The notes: generated from the letters alone by a model not told the origin. Shown: positions 9,702 through 19,538, numbered from the stretch's first letter. The stretch is DNA of 64,000 nt from Chitinophagaceae bacterium (GCA_016715365.1 JADKAM010000010.1:62001-126000), one strand, 5' to 3'. Program-made: numbers and translations.

Positions 9702-9745
9702 CCCTGTGGGCGGTTGCAAACCCCGACAGCGGTTATACATTAATA

Positions 9746-9775
9746 AAAAGCCCTCCAAAATATCGGGGGGCTTTT
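9746..9775 (+). terminator. Rho-independent terminator after the SPFH gene
   Basis: An 11-bp stem, AAAAGCCCTCC against GGGGGGCTTTT with one G-T pair and an 8-nt loop, lies 45 bp after the stop codon and ends in a T-rich tail. Confidence 0.8.
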
Positions 9776-9800
9776 ACTTTCCCGAACAGGCTTATATTTG
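9770..9800 (+). promoter_or_regulatory. Candidate aspS promoter
   Basis: TATATTTG at 9793-9800 matches the Bacteroidota -7 element TAnnTTTG. The -33 element is weak (TTTTA near 9771). It lies just after the SPFH terminator and about 105 bp before the aspS start. Confidence 0.4.
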
Positions 9801-9906
9801 CAGTCCGTAAATTTTATGGGACCGGCTTTTGTTTTTCAATTAAACATCGTTGTGTCACTCACTTGTACGGCAACAAAAAATTCAACAAATAAAAATAACA
9901 GACCCA

Positions 9907-11754
9907 ATGTACAGAACTCACACCTGTGGCGAATTAAGATTAACCGATATCAATAAAGAAGTATCCCTGGCCGGATGGGTACAAACCGTTCGTAAATTCG
10001 GCAGCATCACTTTTGTTGATCTGCGTGACCGCTATGGCATTACCCAGTTATTATTTTCTGAAGCGCTGAATGCTGACCTGGATGCCAATCCGCTGGGCCG
10101 TGAATTTGTGTTGCAGGTTACCGGTAAAGTAAACGAACGCAGCAGCAAAAATGCCAACATCCCAACCGGTGAAGTGGAAATTACAGTTAGTAAATTTAAA
10201 ATTCTGAATAAATCAGCCGTACCACCTTTTACTATCGAAGATAAAACCGATGGCGGTGATGATATACGAATGAAATACCGTTTCCTCGATCTGAGAAGAA
10301 ATGCGGTAAAGAAAAATTTAGAACTGCGTTACCAGGTAAACCGTTCTGCAAGAAATTACCTGCATGAAAATAATTTCATGGATATTGAAACACCTTTCTT
10401 AATTAAAAGCACACCGGAAGGCGCCAGGGATTTTGTGGTGCCATCCAGAATGAATCCTGGACAGTTTTATGCATTACCACAAAGTCCGCAAACATTTAAG
10501 CAATTGCTGATGGTGAGCGGTTACGATCGTTACTACCAGATCGTAAAATGTTTCCGTGATGAAGATCTTCGTGCCGACCGCCAGCCCGAGTTTACGCAAA
10601 TTGACTGTGAAATGTGCTTTGTTGAGCAGGAAGATATTCTGAACATGTTTGAAGGTTTAATAAAAAGAATCTTTAAAGACGTAAAGGGAATTGACTATAC
10701 AGATACAGTAGAAAGAATGACCTGGGAAGATGCCATGTGGCGTTACGGAAATGATAAACCGGATATTCGTTTTGACATCAGTATACTTAATTTAAAAAAG
10801 CCTGCGAGTGTTTTTGTTAATAAACAAGATCGTGCAGATTTAATAAACGGCGTTGATTTTAAAGTTTTTGATGAAGCTGAAACGGTTGTTGCCATTGCCG
10901 TACCGGGATGTGCTGAATACACCCGCAAGCAAACGGATGAATTAACTGAATGGGTAAAGCGTCCGCAGATTGGTATGAAAGGTTTGGTATTCATTAAAGT
11001 AAATGCCGATGGCACCTACAAAAGCAGTGTAGATAAATTTTATAGCGAAGAAAAACTAAAAGCCATTGGCGAAGCTGCCGGTGCAAAAGCCGGCGATCTT
11101 ATTTTAATATTGGCCGGTACAGAAGAACGCACCCGTAAAGCCATCAGCGATCTGCGTATGTATATGGCAACCCAGTTGGGTTTACGTAAGGCCGATGAGT
11201 TTAAATTATTGTGGGTGCTGGATTTTCCGCTGTTTGAATTTGCCCTGGAAGACCAGGATGGCGGTGGAGCAGGCCGTTGGGTAGCAAGGCATCATCCGTT
11301 CACCAGCCCTAAACCTTCTGATATTGATATGATGATCAATAATTCGCCAAAGGTTGAAAACCTGGACAAATACCTGGAGCATCCGTATGCCAACATTAAA
11401 GCCAATGCATATGACATGATCCTGAATGGTAATGAACTTGGTGGTGGCAGTATCCGTATCTATCAAAGAGAATTGCAGGAAAAAATGTTTGCTGCTTTGG
11501 GTATGGATGCTGAAGAGCAGCAACATAAATTCGGTTTCTTACTCGGTGCTTTTGAGTATGGTGCACCGCCGCATGGTGGCCTCGCTTTTGGCTTCGATCG
11601 TTTGTGTTCAATTCTTGGCGGCAGCGAAAGTATCCGTGACTTTATTGCATTCCCTAAAAATAATTCAGGAAGAGATGTAATGCTGGATGCTCCGTCAACC
11701 ATTGATGAGAAACAGTTTGTGGAGTTGCAGATAAAGCTTGATCTGAAAAATTAA
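9907..11754 (+). CDS. aspS: Aspartyl-tRNA synthetase
   Basis: The enzyme charges tRNA-Asp with aspartate in the cytoplasm. The frame is open from 9850, but the family N-terminus MYRTHTCGELR begins at the ATG at 9907, giving 615 residues. The N-terminal OB-fold anticodon-binding domain spans about 1-110 (VSLAGWVQTVRKFGSITFVDLRD). Class II motif 2 appears as FRDEDLRADRQPEFTQID near residue 216. A GAD insertion domain lies in the middle (about 290-420), as in bacterial enzymes. Motif 3 appears as GAPPHGGLAFGFDRL near residue 553. Length and domain order are those of bacterial AspS. Confidence 0.97.
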   Translation: MYRTHTCGELRLTDINKEVSLAGWVQTVRKFGSITFVDLRDRYGITQLLFSEALNADLDANPLGREFVLQVTGKVNERSSKNANIPTGEVEITVSKFKILNKSAVPPFTIEDKTDGGDDIRMKYRFLDLRRNAVKKNLELRYQVNRSARNYLHENNFMDIETPFLIKSTPEGARDFVVPSRMNPGQFYALPQSPQTFKQLLMVSGYDRYYQIVKCFRDEDLRADRQPEFTQIDCEMCFVEQEDILNMFEGLIKRIFKDVKGIDYTDTVERMTWEDAMWRYGNDKPDIRFDISILNLKKPASVFVNKQDRADLINGVDFKVFDEAETVVAIAVPGCAEYTRKQTDELTEWVKRPQIGMKGLVFIKVNADGTYKSSVDKFYSEEKLKAIGEAAGAKAGDLILILAGTEERTRKAISDLRMYMATQLGLRKADEFKLLWVLDFPLFEFALEDQDGGGAGRWVARHHPFTSPKPSDIDMMINNSPKVENLDKYLEHPYANIKANAYDMILNGNELGGGSIRIYQRELQEKMFAALGMDAEEQQHKFGFLLGAFEYGAPPHGGLAFGFDRLCSILGGSESIRDFIAFPKNNSGRDVMLDAPSTIDEKQFVELQIKLDLKN

Positions 11755-11756
11755 AC

Positions 11757-12202
11757 ATGAAATGGTGGTTGTATACAGTTGCCTGTGTTTGTAACGGAGT
11801 TACTGCAACTATAATTCTGCTCTTTTTCTTTTATGAAATCATTATAGACAATACTGCTTTTACATTTACTGATGGTTTAGGATCTATTGTTGTCTTGCTT
11901 GGATATACTATTTATATTATTTCGGAACCTGGAATAAACTTTATTATAATTATGATATTGGTTTCATTCAATTTTGGCAAAACCAGTTATATTTCCTTGG
12001 CTTCTTAAATATTCATGGGCAAGTTCCTTTTGTGATCCGTAGAATAATTGGATTTCCAAATAAATGAAAATAAAGAGGACATTCTCGGTTTTGATGAAAT
12101 TATTTTCTTTACAGCATTAATAATTTCATTTGGGTATATTTTCTAAAGACAATGAAGAAGAAAAAATTAAAAAACTCTCTTGAATTAGTTAATATTAAGT
12201 AA
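11757..12202 (+). pseudogene. Decayed small membrane-protein ORF with several frameshifts
   Basis: A frame of 83 residues starts 2 bp after aspS (11757-12008) and codes for two or three hydrophobic helices. Its sense appears to continue in other frames: QLYFLGFLNIHGQVPFVIRR around 11980-12040, then INENKEDILGFDEIIFFTAL around 12058-12120, then KNSLELVNIK up to the stop at about 12202. Each piece is protein-like and AT-rich, but no single frame is open throughout. I read it as a degraded gene for a small membrane protein, or a gene hit by sequencing indels. The family is unknown. Confidence 0.4.
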
Positions 12203-12210
12203 TTTGAACT

Positions 12211-13473
12211 GTGAACAATCTCCCGCCTCTTGCCGAACGCTTACGCCCCACAACCCTTGATGAGCTTGTTGGGCAGCAGCACCTTACAGGCAAGGGAAGC
12301 ATTTTGCGTACTGCAATAGAGCATGGCAAAATTCCCAGCATGATCTTATGGGGGCCGCCAGGTGTTGGTAAAACAACCATCGCCAATATCATTGCGCAAA
12401 CATTACAGGTTCCGTTTTATACACTCAGTGCCATTTCATCAGGTGTAAAAGAAGTACGGGAAGTAATTGAGCTGGCAAAAAAACAAAGCAGTGTTATTTT
12501 ATTCATTGATGAGATACACCGCTTCAACAAAGGCCAGCAGGATGCTTTGCTGGGTGCTGTTGAAAAAGGCATCATCACCTTAATTGGCGCCACAACAGAA
12601 AATCCATCTTTTGAAGTAAACAGCGCCTTGCTCAGCAGAACACAGGTGTACATTTTAAAAGCGCTGGATGAAAAAGACCTGGTTGCATTATTACAACACG
12701 CCATAAAAAATGATGATGTTTTAAAAACAAAAAAGATAGAGCTGAAAGAAACTGAAGCGCTCATCAATATCTCCGGTGGCGATGCCAGAAAACTATTAAA
12801 CCTGTTGGAACTGGTAACAGATGCATTAGGCAGCAAAGCTGTAATTACAGATGAAGCCGTAATGGAAATAGCCCAGCAACGAATTGCACTCTACGATAAA
12901 AAAGGTGAACAGCATTACGATATCATTTCTGCTTTTATAAAATCCATCCGCGGCAGCGATCCCAATGCTGCTGTTTATTACCTGGCAAGAATGATTGAAG
13001 GTGGCGAAGATGTAAAATTCATTGCCAGAAGAATGCTGATACTGGCCAGTGAAGATATTGGCAATGCAAATCCAAATGCCTTATTGCTTGCCAATGCTAC
13101 TTTTGATGCGGTAAATAAAATTGGTTATCCTGAATCACAGCTGATCTTATCGCAATGCGCCATTTACTTAGCCAGCAGCGCCAAAAGCAATGCCGCAACC
13201 GTTGCCATTGGCGCAGCCATGAATGCTGTAAAACAACATGGCGACCTGCCCGTGCCCTTGCACATTCGCAACGCTCCTACAAAACTCATGAAAAAAGAAG
13301 GTTATGGAAAAGGTTATGAGTATTCTCACAATTACGATAACAATTTTTCTCCGCAGGAATATTTACCGGACGTTATCAGCGGTACTGCATTTTTTGAGCC
13401 TGGCAAAAACTTACGGGAAGAAGAATTGCGGAAGTTTTTAAAAATGTTGTGGAAGGAAAAATACGGCTATTAA
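12211..13473 (+). CDS. rarA: Replication-associated recombination protein RarA (MgsA), AAA+ ATPase
   Basis: This is a 420-residue AAA+ ATPase of the RarA/MgsA/WRNIP1 family, which acts at stalled replication forks and is related to clamp loaders. It starts with GTG at 12211 (NNLPPLAERLRPTTLDE, the usual family N-terminus). The Walker A motif GPPGVGKTT lies near residue 47, and Walker B FIDEIHRFNKGQQDALL near 98. Sensor 1 appears as LIGATTENPSFEVN, and the Arg finger region as LLSRTQVY. The C-terminal tetramerisation domain carries DPNAAVYYLARMIEGGED and PLHIRNAPTKLMK. Its last 4 bp overlap the convergent methyltransferase gene. Confidence 0.95.
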   Translation: MNNLPPLAERLRPTTLDELVGQQHLTGKGSILRTAIEHGKIPSMILWGPPGVGKTTIANIIAQTLQVPFYTLSAISSGVKEVREVIELAKKQSSVILFIDEIHRFNKGQQDALLGAVEKGIITLIGATTENPSFEVNSALLSRTQVYILKALDEKDLVALLQHAIKNDDVLKTKKIELKETEALINISGGDARKLLNLLELVTDALGSKAVITDEAVMEIAQQRIALYDKKGEQHYDIISAFIKSIRGSDPNAAVYYLARMIEGGEDVKFIARRMLILASEDIGNANPNALLLANATFDAVNKIGYPESQLILSQCAIYLASSAKSNAATVAIGAAMNAVKQHGDLPVPLHIRNAPTKLMKKEGYGKGYEYSHNYDNNFSPQEYLPDVISGTAFFEPGKNLREEELRKFLKMLWKEKYGY

Positions 13474-14306
13474 GTTTTCTTTTGAATGATCAGCCCGATC
13501 GATGTAACCACATATTTATCAACCTGCAATTTTAAATGCACTTTTTGCTGATGTGGTTCTGTATCTACCATAAAATCTTCAGGCAAGCCTCCTAAGGCGA
13601 AACTTACTTCTTCCACAAAATGTCCTTCGCTTCTGAGTTCATGCACAATTTGCTCAATATCCCGTTGACGGTAAATCACCGTATTGTTATTTTCCTGTGT
13701 TTCGTCATTGCTGGAAATATTGTATTCGGTTGTATGTACCGACCAGCCACCGGGTTTTAATGTCTTCAACTGATTTTTCAGGAATTGAAAACCTTTTTCC
13801 AAAGTACCTAAATGTTCAAAGGAACAACTGCTCCAGTTAAAATCAAAATCAACCAGGTCTGCCGGTATATCATTCATATCTACCGCACGGTAATGCACTC
13901 TTTGCTTAAATTCATCCGCAGCACAAATACCTCTTGTATTTAAAGATTCCACACCAAAGCAAAGCTGGTTGCCATTATTCCAGCCCATTTCAATCCCTTT
14001 CTCCGGCATAATATCGGTAGCCAGAATGTTTACACCGTATTTGGCAAACATGGCTGGCAATGGTTCTGTACCTGCAGCAAACACCAATCCCCTTTTATCT
14101 TTAGCAATACAACCACGCTCCCACAATGCCTGCATGATGTAAACAAATTCCCATTGCTTGCGGTGAAAATTGGGTTGTTCATCCAGTTCATTGCACCAGC
14201 GCTTAAACCAATCAGCTTTATAATCCATGGCCTTACATAATTCCGATCTTCTTTTTCCAAAGTCATAAATCAAACTGGTATTCCATTGCCTTGCTGTCTT
14301 TTCCAT
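13470..14306 (-). CDS. SAM-dependent methyltransferase-like protein
   Basis: The product has 278 residues. The central part has the layout of a class I methyltransferase: a glycine/alanine-rich nucleotide loop GLVFAAGTEPLPAMFAKYG with an acidic ATDI after the second strand, a VDFDFNWSSCSFEHLG segment typical of motif IV, and LKTLKPGGWSVHTTEYN as the post-motif strand. The N-terminal helical region of about 80 residues is of unknown fold. It is transcribed behind a glycosyltransferase (11-bp gap), so a role in modifying a surface glycan is plausible but inferred. It ends tail to tail with rarA, overlapping by 4 bp. Confidence 0.7.
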   Translation of the reverse strand: MEKTARQWNTSLIYDFGKRRSELCKAMDYKADWFKRWCNELDEQPNFHRKQWEFVYIMQALWERGCIAKDKRGLVFAAGTEPLPAMFAKYGVNILATDIMPEKGIEMGWNNGNQLCFGVESLNTRGICAADEFKQRVHYRAVDMNDIPADLVDFDFNWSSCSFEHLGTLEKGFQFLKNQLKTLKPGGWSVHTTEYNISSNDETQENNNTVIYRQRDIEQIVHELRSEGHFVEEVSFALGGLPEDFMVDTEPHQQKVHLKLQVDKYVVTSIGLIIQKKT

Positions 14307-14317
14307 ACATTTCCTGT

Positions 14318-15385
14318 TTATAATAATGACCGGTATACTTTTAAATAGTCCTGCGCTTTTTCTTCCCAGCTAAAATCATTTCCCCTGTTGATGATCTTTT
14401 GTGCCAATCCATTTTGTTGGTAAAACATCATACCTTCTTTAAAAACCTGCTGCATATGATCGCTGCTGAAATCATTAAAATAAAAAGCTACATCGGCGCC
14501 AATTTCAGGCAGTGAAGTTCTGTTTGCCAAAAACAAAGGCTTTCCAAAAGCCATCGCTTCCACCACCGGTGCGCCAAACCCTTCTGCGAGTGATGGCATT
14601 AAAAAAGCCTGGCAGTTTTTCAGGTACCATGCTTTGTCTGCTTCCGTAACCGGGCCAAGAATATGCAGCCTGTCTGCTGCGCCTTCCTTTGCAGCCATCA
14701 GTTTCATTTTCTGCACATAATCAGCATCATCCAGTTTACCAGCCACAATCAATTCCAGTCCTTCATCTTTTAGTAACGAAATTAAAGTGTGAAAATTTTT
14801 TTTCTGATTTACATAACCCATGGTAAATAAAAATGGCCTGGCCGGAAAGTAACCCGTTGGCCTGGCAGGAGGAATATTTACATGGTGTGTTCCATTGTGA
14901 ATTACATAAACCGGTTTATCCTTTAGATCCATGTTTTCAAGTACATCTTTTTTACAATGATTGGAAATACAAACCAATGCATGGCTACGGTCAATTAACT
15001 GCTGTGTTTTTTGTAAGCTTTGCCTTTGTTCATTCACCGACTTTCCTTCGTGCAGGCAATTGAGATCATGAATGGTAAGCAGAATTTTAATTTTTTTATT
15101 GGCAGCAGGCACTATCCTGCCTGATTGAAAAGGTGCATGCCAGATATCACAGTCCCACAAAAATGGTTTCATAAATTTCTGATGCCATTTTTTTTCAATG
15201 ATACAACCTGCTCCAGGGCCGAATGCTCCTTTTTCTGCAGCAGGCACATAAAAGTCAATACTTCCATTATTTTCCTTATCCAGCATGCGCTTAACATAGG
15301 TACCCAAATTCAGGCAATAATGATAAAGGCCGGAATCCCGATAGCGCATCAGATCACAATCCAGGATAATTTTATGCATATTCAT
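14318..15385 (-). CDS. Family 4-type glycosyltransferase (GT-B fold), paralogue 1
   Basis: The enzyme has 355 residues and is predicted to transfer a sugar from a nucleotide-sugar donor to a surface glycan. The C-terminal donor-binding half shows the GT4 E-x7-E motif within EGFGAPVVEAMAFGKP near residue 265, preceded by RPFLFTMGYVNQKKNFHTLI. The N-terminal acceptor half starts IILDCDLMRYRDSGLYHYCLN and has IHDLNCLHEGKS. It is closely similar over its whole length to the divergent gene at 15620, which starts IIFDCERMKYENTGLYHYCLN. The methyltransferase follows in the same direction. Donor and acceptor are unknown. Confidence 0.85.
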   Translation of the reverse strand: MNMHKIILDCDLMRYRDSGLYHYCLNLGTYVKRMLDKENNGSIDFYVPAAEKGAFGPGAGCIIEKKWHQKFMKPFLWDCDIWHAPFQSGRIVPAANKKIKILLTIHDLNCLHEGKSVNEQRQSLQKTQQLIDRSHALVCISNHCKKDVLENMDLKDKPVYVIHNGTHHVNIPPARPTGYFPARPFLFTMGYVNQKKNFHTLISLLKDEGLELIVAGKLDDADYVQKMKLMAAKEGAADRLHILGPVTEADKAWYLKNCQAFLMPSLAEGFGAPVVEAMAFGKPLFLANRTSLPEIGADVAFYFNDFSSDHMQQVFKEGMMFYQQNGLAQKIINRGNDFSWEEKAQDYLKVYRSLL

Positions 15386-15525
15386 TTTTAAAAAAAATAT
15401 TCACAGCTATAATTATACCAACTATAAATATTTTGGGTTTTATTTTGCCCCTAAAATACAAGATATAGCATCTTAAATTCAACAGTTGTATTATAAATCA
15501 TCCCGGTAAATGATTTTGCATAGTT

Positions 15526-15553
15526 TTTGCTATATCAAGGCAGCCTATTTTTG
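15526..15553 (+). promoter_or_regulatory. Candidate promoter for the second glycosyltransferase
   Basis: TATTTTTG at 15546-15553 fits the Bacteroidota -7 element TAnnTTTG. The nearest TTTG (15526-15529) is only 16 bp upstream, a little close. It lies in the 234-bp divergent gap between the two glycosyltransferase genes. Confidence 0.35.
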
Positions 15554-15619
15554 TAAATTGAGGTCTTTTACAATTAATATTTACGATTTGATATTTCAGG
15601 AAATTAACTCCTTCAACAT

Positions 15620-16684
15620 ATGATGAACCGGATAATATTTGATTGTGAACGAATGAAGTATGAAAACACAGGTTTATACCATTACTGTTTAAACCTGGGT
15701 AATCATATTGTCAAATTTACCAGGCCCGAAACGGAAGAACTTCGTTTTTACAGTCCCCTCGGTGTTGAATATTTATTTGATAAAGGAATTTACCACCTGA
15801 CTCAAACCGAACTGCATAAATTCAGGATGCCTTCGCTAAACAAGTTCTCGGTATGGCATGCAACTTACCAGGACAGCTATTATCTTCCATTCAGAAATAA
15901 AAAAATTAAAGTGGTGCTATCTGTACACGACCTTAATTTCATGTACGACACTTCAAAGTCTGAATTTAAAAAACAAAGAAATCTCAGGCGTTTACAAATG
16001 CTTATTAACAGGGCCGATGTGATCATCTGCATTAGTGAATATGCCCGCAATGACCTGAATTTTTATTGTGATGTACAAAATAAACCAATTCATGTTATTC
16101 ACAATGGTACTAATACACTTACAGAACCAGAGTTGCTGAAACAATCATACAAACCAGGCAGGCCATTCATATTTACGCTGGGTACTGTGATGCCTAAAAA
16201 GAATTTTCACAGTTTATTACCCCTGGTACAGGACCAGGAACAACTGGAACTGGTAATTGCAGGGCGCATTGATGATGTGGGTTATTATCAATCCATATTG
16301 GATGCTGCAGAAAAAATGGGTATCTCCAAAAAAGTAAAACTGGTTGGCCCGGTTTCTGAAAATGAAAAATCCTGGTACTTTAATAATTGTTATGCTTTTG
16401 CGCTGCCATCAACAGCCGAAGGATTTGGCCTGCCGGTTACCGAAGCCATGTCGGTTGGTAAACCATTATTCTTATCAGACAGAACAGCATTACCCGAGAT
16501 TGGCGGTGATGTTGCTTTTTATTTCGAGAATTTTTCGGCAGCTCACATGAAAGAAACTTTTGTAGCAGGGATGAAACAATACAAACTTTTTAAGATGCAG
16601 GAAAAGATCATTGAGAAAGGAAAAGAATACAACTGGGATATTGCTGCGCAGGAATACTGGAAAATTTATCGTTCATTGTTATAA
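15620..16684 (+). CDS. Family 4-type glycosyltransferase (GT-B fold), paralogue 2
   Basis: The product has 354 residues and is a paralogue of the divergently transcribed gene at 14318-15385. Shared landmarks are GLYHYCLNLG at the N-terminus, the VHDLNFMYD loop, HVIHNGTN, RPFIFTLGTVMPKKNFHSL, the donor site EGFGLPVTEAMSVGKPLF with its E-x7-E pair, LPEIGGDVAFYFENFS and the C-terminal end KIYRSLL. The start could be either of two consecutive ATG codons (15620 or 15623). The exporter follows after 15 bp on the same strand. Together they suggest a small locus for synthesis and export of a surface saccharide. Confidence 0.85.
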   Translation: MMNRIIFDCERMKYENTGLYHYCLNLGNHIVKFTRPETEELRFYSPLGVEYLFDKGIYHLTQTELHKFRMPSLNKFSVWHATYQDSYYLPFRNKKIKVVLSVHDLNFMYDTSKSEFKKQRNLRRLQMLINRADVIICISEYARNDLNFYCDVQNKPIHVIHNGTNTLTEPELLKQSYKPGRPFIFTLGTVMPKKNFHSLLPLVQDQEQLELVIAGRIDDVGYYQSILDAAEKMGISKKVKLVGPVSENEKSWYFNNCYAFALPSTAEGFGLPVTEAMSVGKPLFLSDRTALPEIGGDVAFYFENFSAAHMKETFVAGMKQYKLFKMQEKIIEKGKEYNWDIAAQEYWKIYRSLL

Positions 16685-16699
16685 TTATTAAACAAGCAG

Positions 16700-18547
16700 A
16701 TGAAGACATACCGCAGGTTATTAAAATTTGCAAAGCCTTACGGAAAATTTGTAGTGCCATTCTTTGGATTTACACTGATCGCTGTATTCTTCAGCATTTT
16801 TCAGTTTGCTTTAATTATCCCTTTATTAAATTTTTTGTTTGACAACCAGACAGCCGAAAGCCTGCAGCGTTATGCAGCTGCGCCAGATTTTTCTTTTTCA
16901 GCCACTTATTTTAAAGACCTGTTTTACTACCAGGTATATCATTTAAAAACAATAAACCTGGTATACGCTTTGTATTTTATTGCTGCGCTGATCGTTTTAT
17001 CGGTGGTGCTCACCAATGTGTTCAGGTATTTTGCACAGCGCAGCATGGTAAGCGCCAGAACATTGCTGGTAAAAAGAATACGGGAAGCCATTTTTGAAAA
17101 AATAAATTACCTCCACATGGGGTATTTTACCAAAGAAAAAAAAGGCGACCTGCTTTCACGCATGAACTCGGATGTTTTTGAAATTGAAGCCGTAGCTGCC
17201 AACTCGCTGGAAGTGTTGTTTAAAGAGCCGTACATTATGATCGGCTATTTTATTGCACTGTTTGCCATTTCGGTAAAGCTCACTTTATTTACGCTGGTCA
17301 TCATCCCTATCTCTGCCATTGGTATTGCCACGGTCACCAAAAGATTACGCAAAGAAGCAACAGACATGCAATCATCTATTGGCAGGTTACTCACCATTAT
17401 AGATGAAACTTTGATGGGCATGCGTATCATCCGTTCTTTTAATGCCACCGGTTTTATTGTAAAAAGATTCAGCCGTGAAAATGATTTTTACCGCAAAGCC
17501 AGTTTGCAGGGTTTTAAGAGAAGAGAACTGGCTCCCATTTTTTCAGAAGTATCGGGTGTAATTGTAGTAGCCTGCATTTTAATTTATGGCGGCAGTATGA
17601 TCTTACAAAACAAGACTGGTAATCCTTCGGGATTACAGGCCAGTGAATTCATAGCCTTCATAGCTATTTTTTCGCAGGTAATAAGGCCTGCCAAAGCTAT
17701 GGTTGTGGCGCTGGCGAATATCCAGCGTGGTGAAGCATCCGGGCAAAGGATCATGGAAATACTGGATACAAAAATTGAAGTAGCCGATCATCCCGATGCG
17801 GTAGCGCTGCAATCATTTGATAAGCTGGTTGAATTTAAAAATGTATGTTTTGGTTATTCCGACAGGCCGGTATTAACCGATATCAGTTTCACCATTGAAA
17901 AAGGAAAAACCATTGCACTGGTTGGTCCGTCGGGTGTTGGTAAATCAACCATTGCCGATCTGTTGCCCAGGTTTTATGATGTAACCGGCGGCAGCATCAG
18001 CATTGATGGAAAAGATTTACGAGTCTATACCATGGAATCTTTAAGAAGCCAGATGAGTTTTGTTACGCAGGATATCATCCTGTTCAATGATACCATCTTC
18101 AACAATATTGCACTGGGCAAACCAGATGCAAGCATGGAAGAAGTGATAAGGGCCGCAAAAATTGCCAATGCGCATGAATTTATTGTTGATACCGAAGATG
18201 GTTACGAAACCAATATCGGCGACCGGGGCATCCGTTTATCAGGCGGTCAACGCCAGCGCATCAGCATTGCCCGTGCGGTTTTTAAGAATCCGGCCATTTT
18301 AATTTTGGATGAAGCTACCTCTGCACTGGACACCGAATCGGAAAAATCGGTACAGGATGCACTGAATAACTTAATGGAAGGCCGAACAACATTGGTGATC
18401 GCCCATCGTTTAAGTACCATTAAAGAAGCCGATGAAATTTTAATATTGCAGGATGGCTGTATTGTTGAACGTGGTAATCATGTTGAATTGATTGAGATTG
18501 AAGAAAGCATTTATAAACGGCTTACATTGATGCAGAAGATTGCCTGA
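16700..18547 (+). CDS. ABC exporter, fused permease-ATPase (MsbA/lipid-flippase type)
   Basis: A 615-residue half transporter expected to act as a homodimer in the inner membrane. The transmembrane domain (about 15-320) has six helices. The ATPase domain has Walker A GPSGVGKST near residue 413, Q-loop FVTQDIILFND, signature LSGGQRQR near 514, Walker B ILILDEATSALD and the H-loop IAHRLST. The overall pattern matches bacterial MsbA-like and multidrug/lipid exporters. Because it follows a glycosyltransferase by 15 bp, a lipid-linked glycan is a reasonable substrate guess, but nothing in the sequence proves it. Confidence 0.9.
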   Translation: MKTYRRLLKFAKPYGKFVVPFFGFTLIAVFFSIFQFALIIPLLNFLFDNQTAESLQRYAAAPDFSFSATYFKDLFYYQVYHLKTINLVYALYFIAALIVLSVVLTNVFRYFAQRSMVSARTLLVKRIREAIFEKINYLHMGYFTKEKKGDLLSRMNSDVFEIEAVAANSLEVLFKEPYIMIGYFIALFAISVKLTLFTLVIIPISAIGIATVTKRLRKEATDMQSSIGRLLTIIDETLMGMRIIRSFNATGFIVKRFSRENDFYRKASLQGFKRRELAPIFSEVSGVIVVACILIYGGSMILQNKTGNPSGLQASEFIAFIAIFSQVIRPAKAMVVALANIQRGEASGQRIMEILDTKIEVADHPDAVALQSFDKLVEFKNVCFGYSDRPVLTDISFTIEKGKTIALVGPSGVGKSTIADLLPRFYDVTGGSISIDGKDLRVYTMESLRSQMSFVTQDIILFNDTIFNNIALGKPDASMEEVIRAAKIANAHEFIVDTEDGYETNIGDRGIRLSGGQRQRISIARAVFKNPAILILDEATSALDTESEKSVQDALNNLMEGRTTLVIAHRLSTIKEADEILILQDGCIVERGNHVELIEIEESIYKRLTLMQKIA

Positions 18548-18638
18548 TGTTTTAAAACCGACTTCGTTTACCCTATGTTTAATCCCATTTCAACATTCAT
18601 ATAATAATCCGTATTTTTAATTTTAAAAAAAGCCCGTT

Positions 18639-19520
18639 ATGAAATTGAAAAATCTTTTTCCCGTTGCAATATTATTTTTATTGCTGTCGGTATCTTGTAA
18701 CAAGAGTGATACGGTTATTACTCCCACCCCAACGCCGGTAGCCGAAACAATAACCATGAATGTTGCCTATGGTACCGATCCCCTGCAAAAAATGGATATT
18801 TATTTACCGGCAAACCGCAGCACTGCTACCACCAAAGTTTTGATCATGATACATGGCGGTGGCTGGACAGGAGGAGATAAAGCAGACTTTACCGTTTTTG
18901 TGGATACACTTAAAAAGCGGATGCCTGATTATGCCATTCTTAATATCAATTATCGCTTAGCTTCATTGCCTGCTAATAACCCCTTTCCAACTCAGGAGTT
19001 AGATGTAAAGGCCGCAGTTGAATTTATCCATGCCAATAGATCTACTTATTTAATTAGTAATAAATTTGTATTGATGGGAGCCAGTGCTGGTGGCCACCTT
19101 TCATTATTACATGCCTACAAATATCAAACCCCAACAAAAATAAAAGCAGTTATTGATTTTTTTGGCCCTACAGATATGGTTGCCATGTATAACGACTATG
19201 CTATCAACCCTCCATTGCAATTTGGGATTGCAGCACTCATGAGTGGCACTCCTGCCACCAACCCAACTATGTACCAGCAAACAAGCCCTCTAACATTTGC
19301 CACTACCGCTGCCGCCTGTCCTACTATCATTTTACAAGGTAGTACCGATCCAACAGTAAATGAAACCACACAATCGTTGGCTTTAAAAAATAAATTGACC
19401 ACAGCATCAGTAATTAATCAATATGTAGGTTATCCAGGTGGCCATGGTAATTGGGATGCAGCAACCTACACAGATGCGTTTAACAAAATACAGGCATTTT
19501 TAACTGCTAATGTGCAGTAG
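18639..19520 (+). CDS. Lipoprotein alpha/beta-hydrolase (esterase, HSL/BD-FAE-like)
   Basis: A 293-residue exported hydrolase. A lipobox (LLLSVSC, Cys20) follows a short hydrophobic signal, so it is a predicted lipoprotein, with a Thr/Pro linker after it. The catalytic pattern of carboxylesterases is visible: the oxyanion motif HGGGWTGGD, the nucleophile elbow GASAGG (Ser in GxSxG), Asp in LQGSTDPTVN, and His in GGHGNWD near the C-terminus. The substrate is unknown; acyl or acetyl esters on glycans are typical of relatives. It is followed by a strong terminator and so is probably transcribed alone. Confidence 0.85.
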   Translation: MKLKNLFPVAILFLLLSVSCNKSDTVITPTPTPVAETITMNVAYGTDPLQKMDIYLPANRSTATTKVLIMIHGGGWTGGDKADFTVFVDTLKKRMPDYAILNINYRLASLPANNPFPTQELDVKAAVEFIHANRSTYLISNKFVLMGASAGGHLSLLHAYKYQTPTKIKAVIDFFGPTDMVAMYNDYAINPPLQFGIAALMSGTPATNPTMYQQTSPLTFATTAAACPTIILQGSTDPTVNETTQSLALKNKLTTASVINQYVGYPGGHGNWDAATYTDAFNKIQAFLTANVQ

Positions 19521-19538
19521 TATATCAAATACCTCTTT

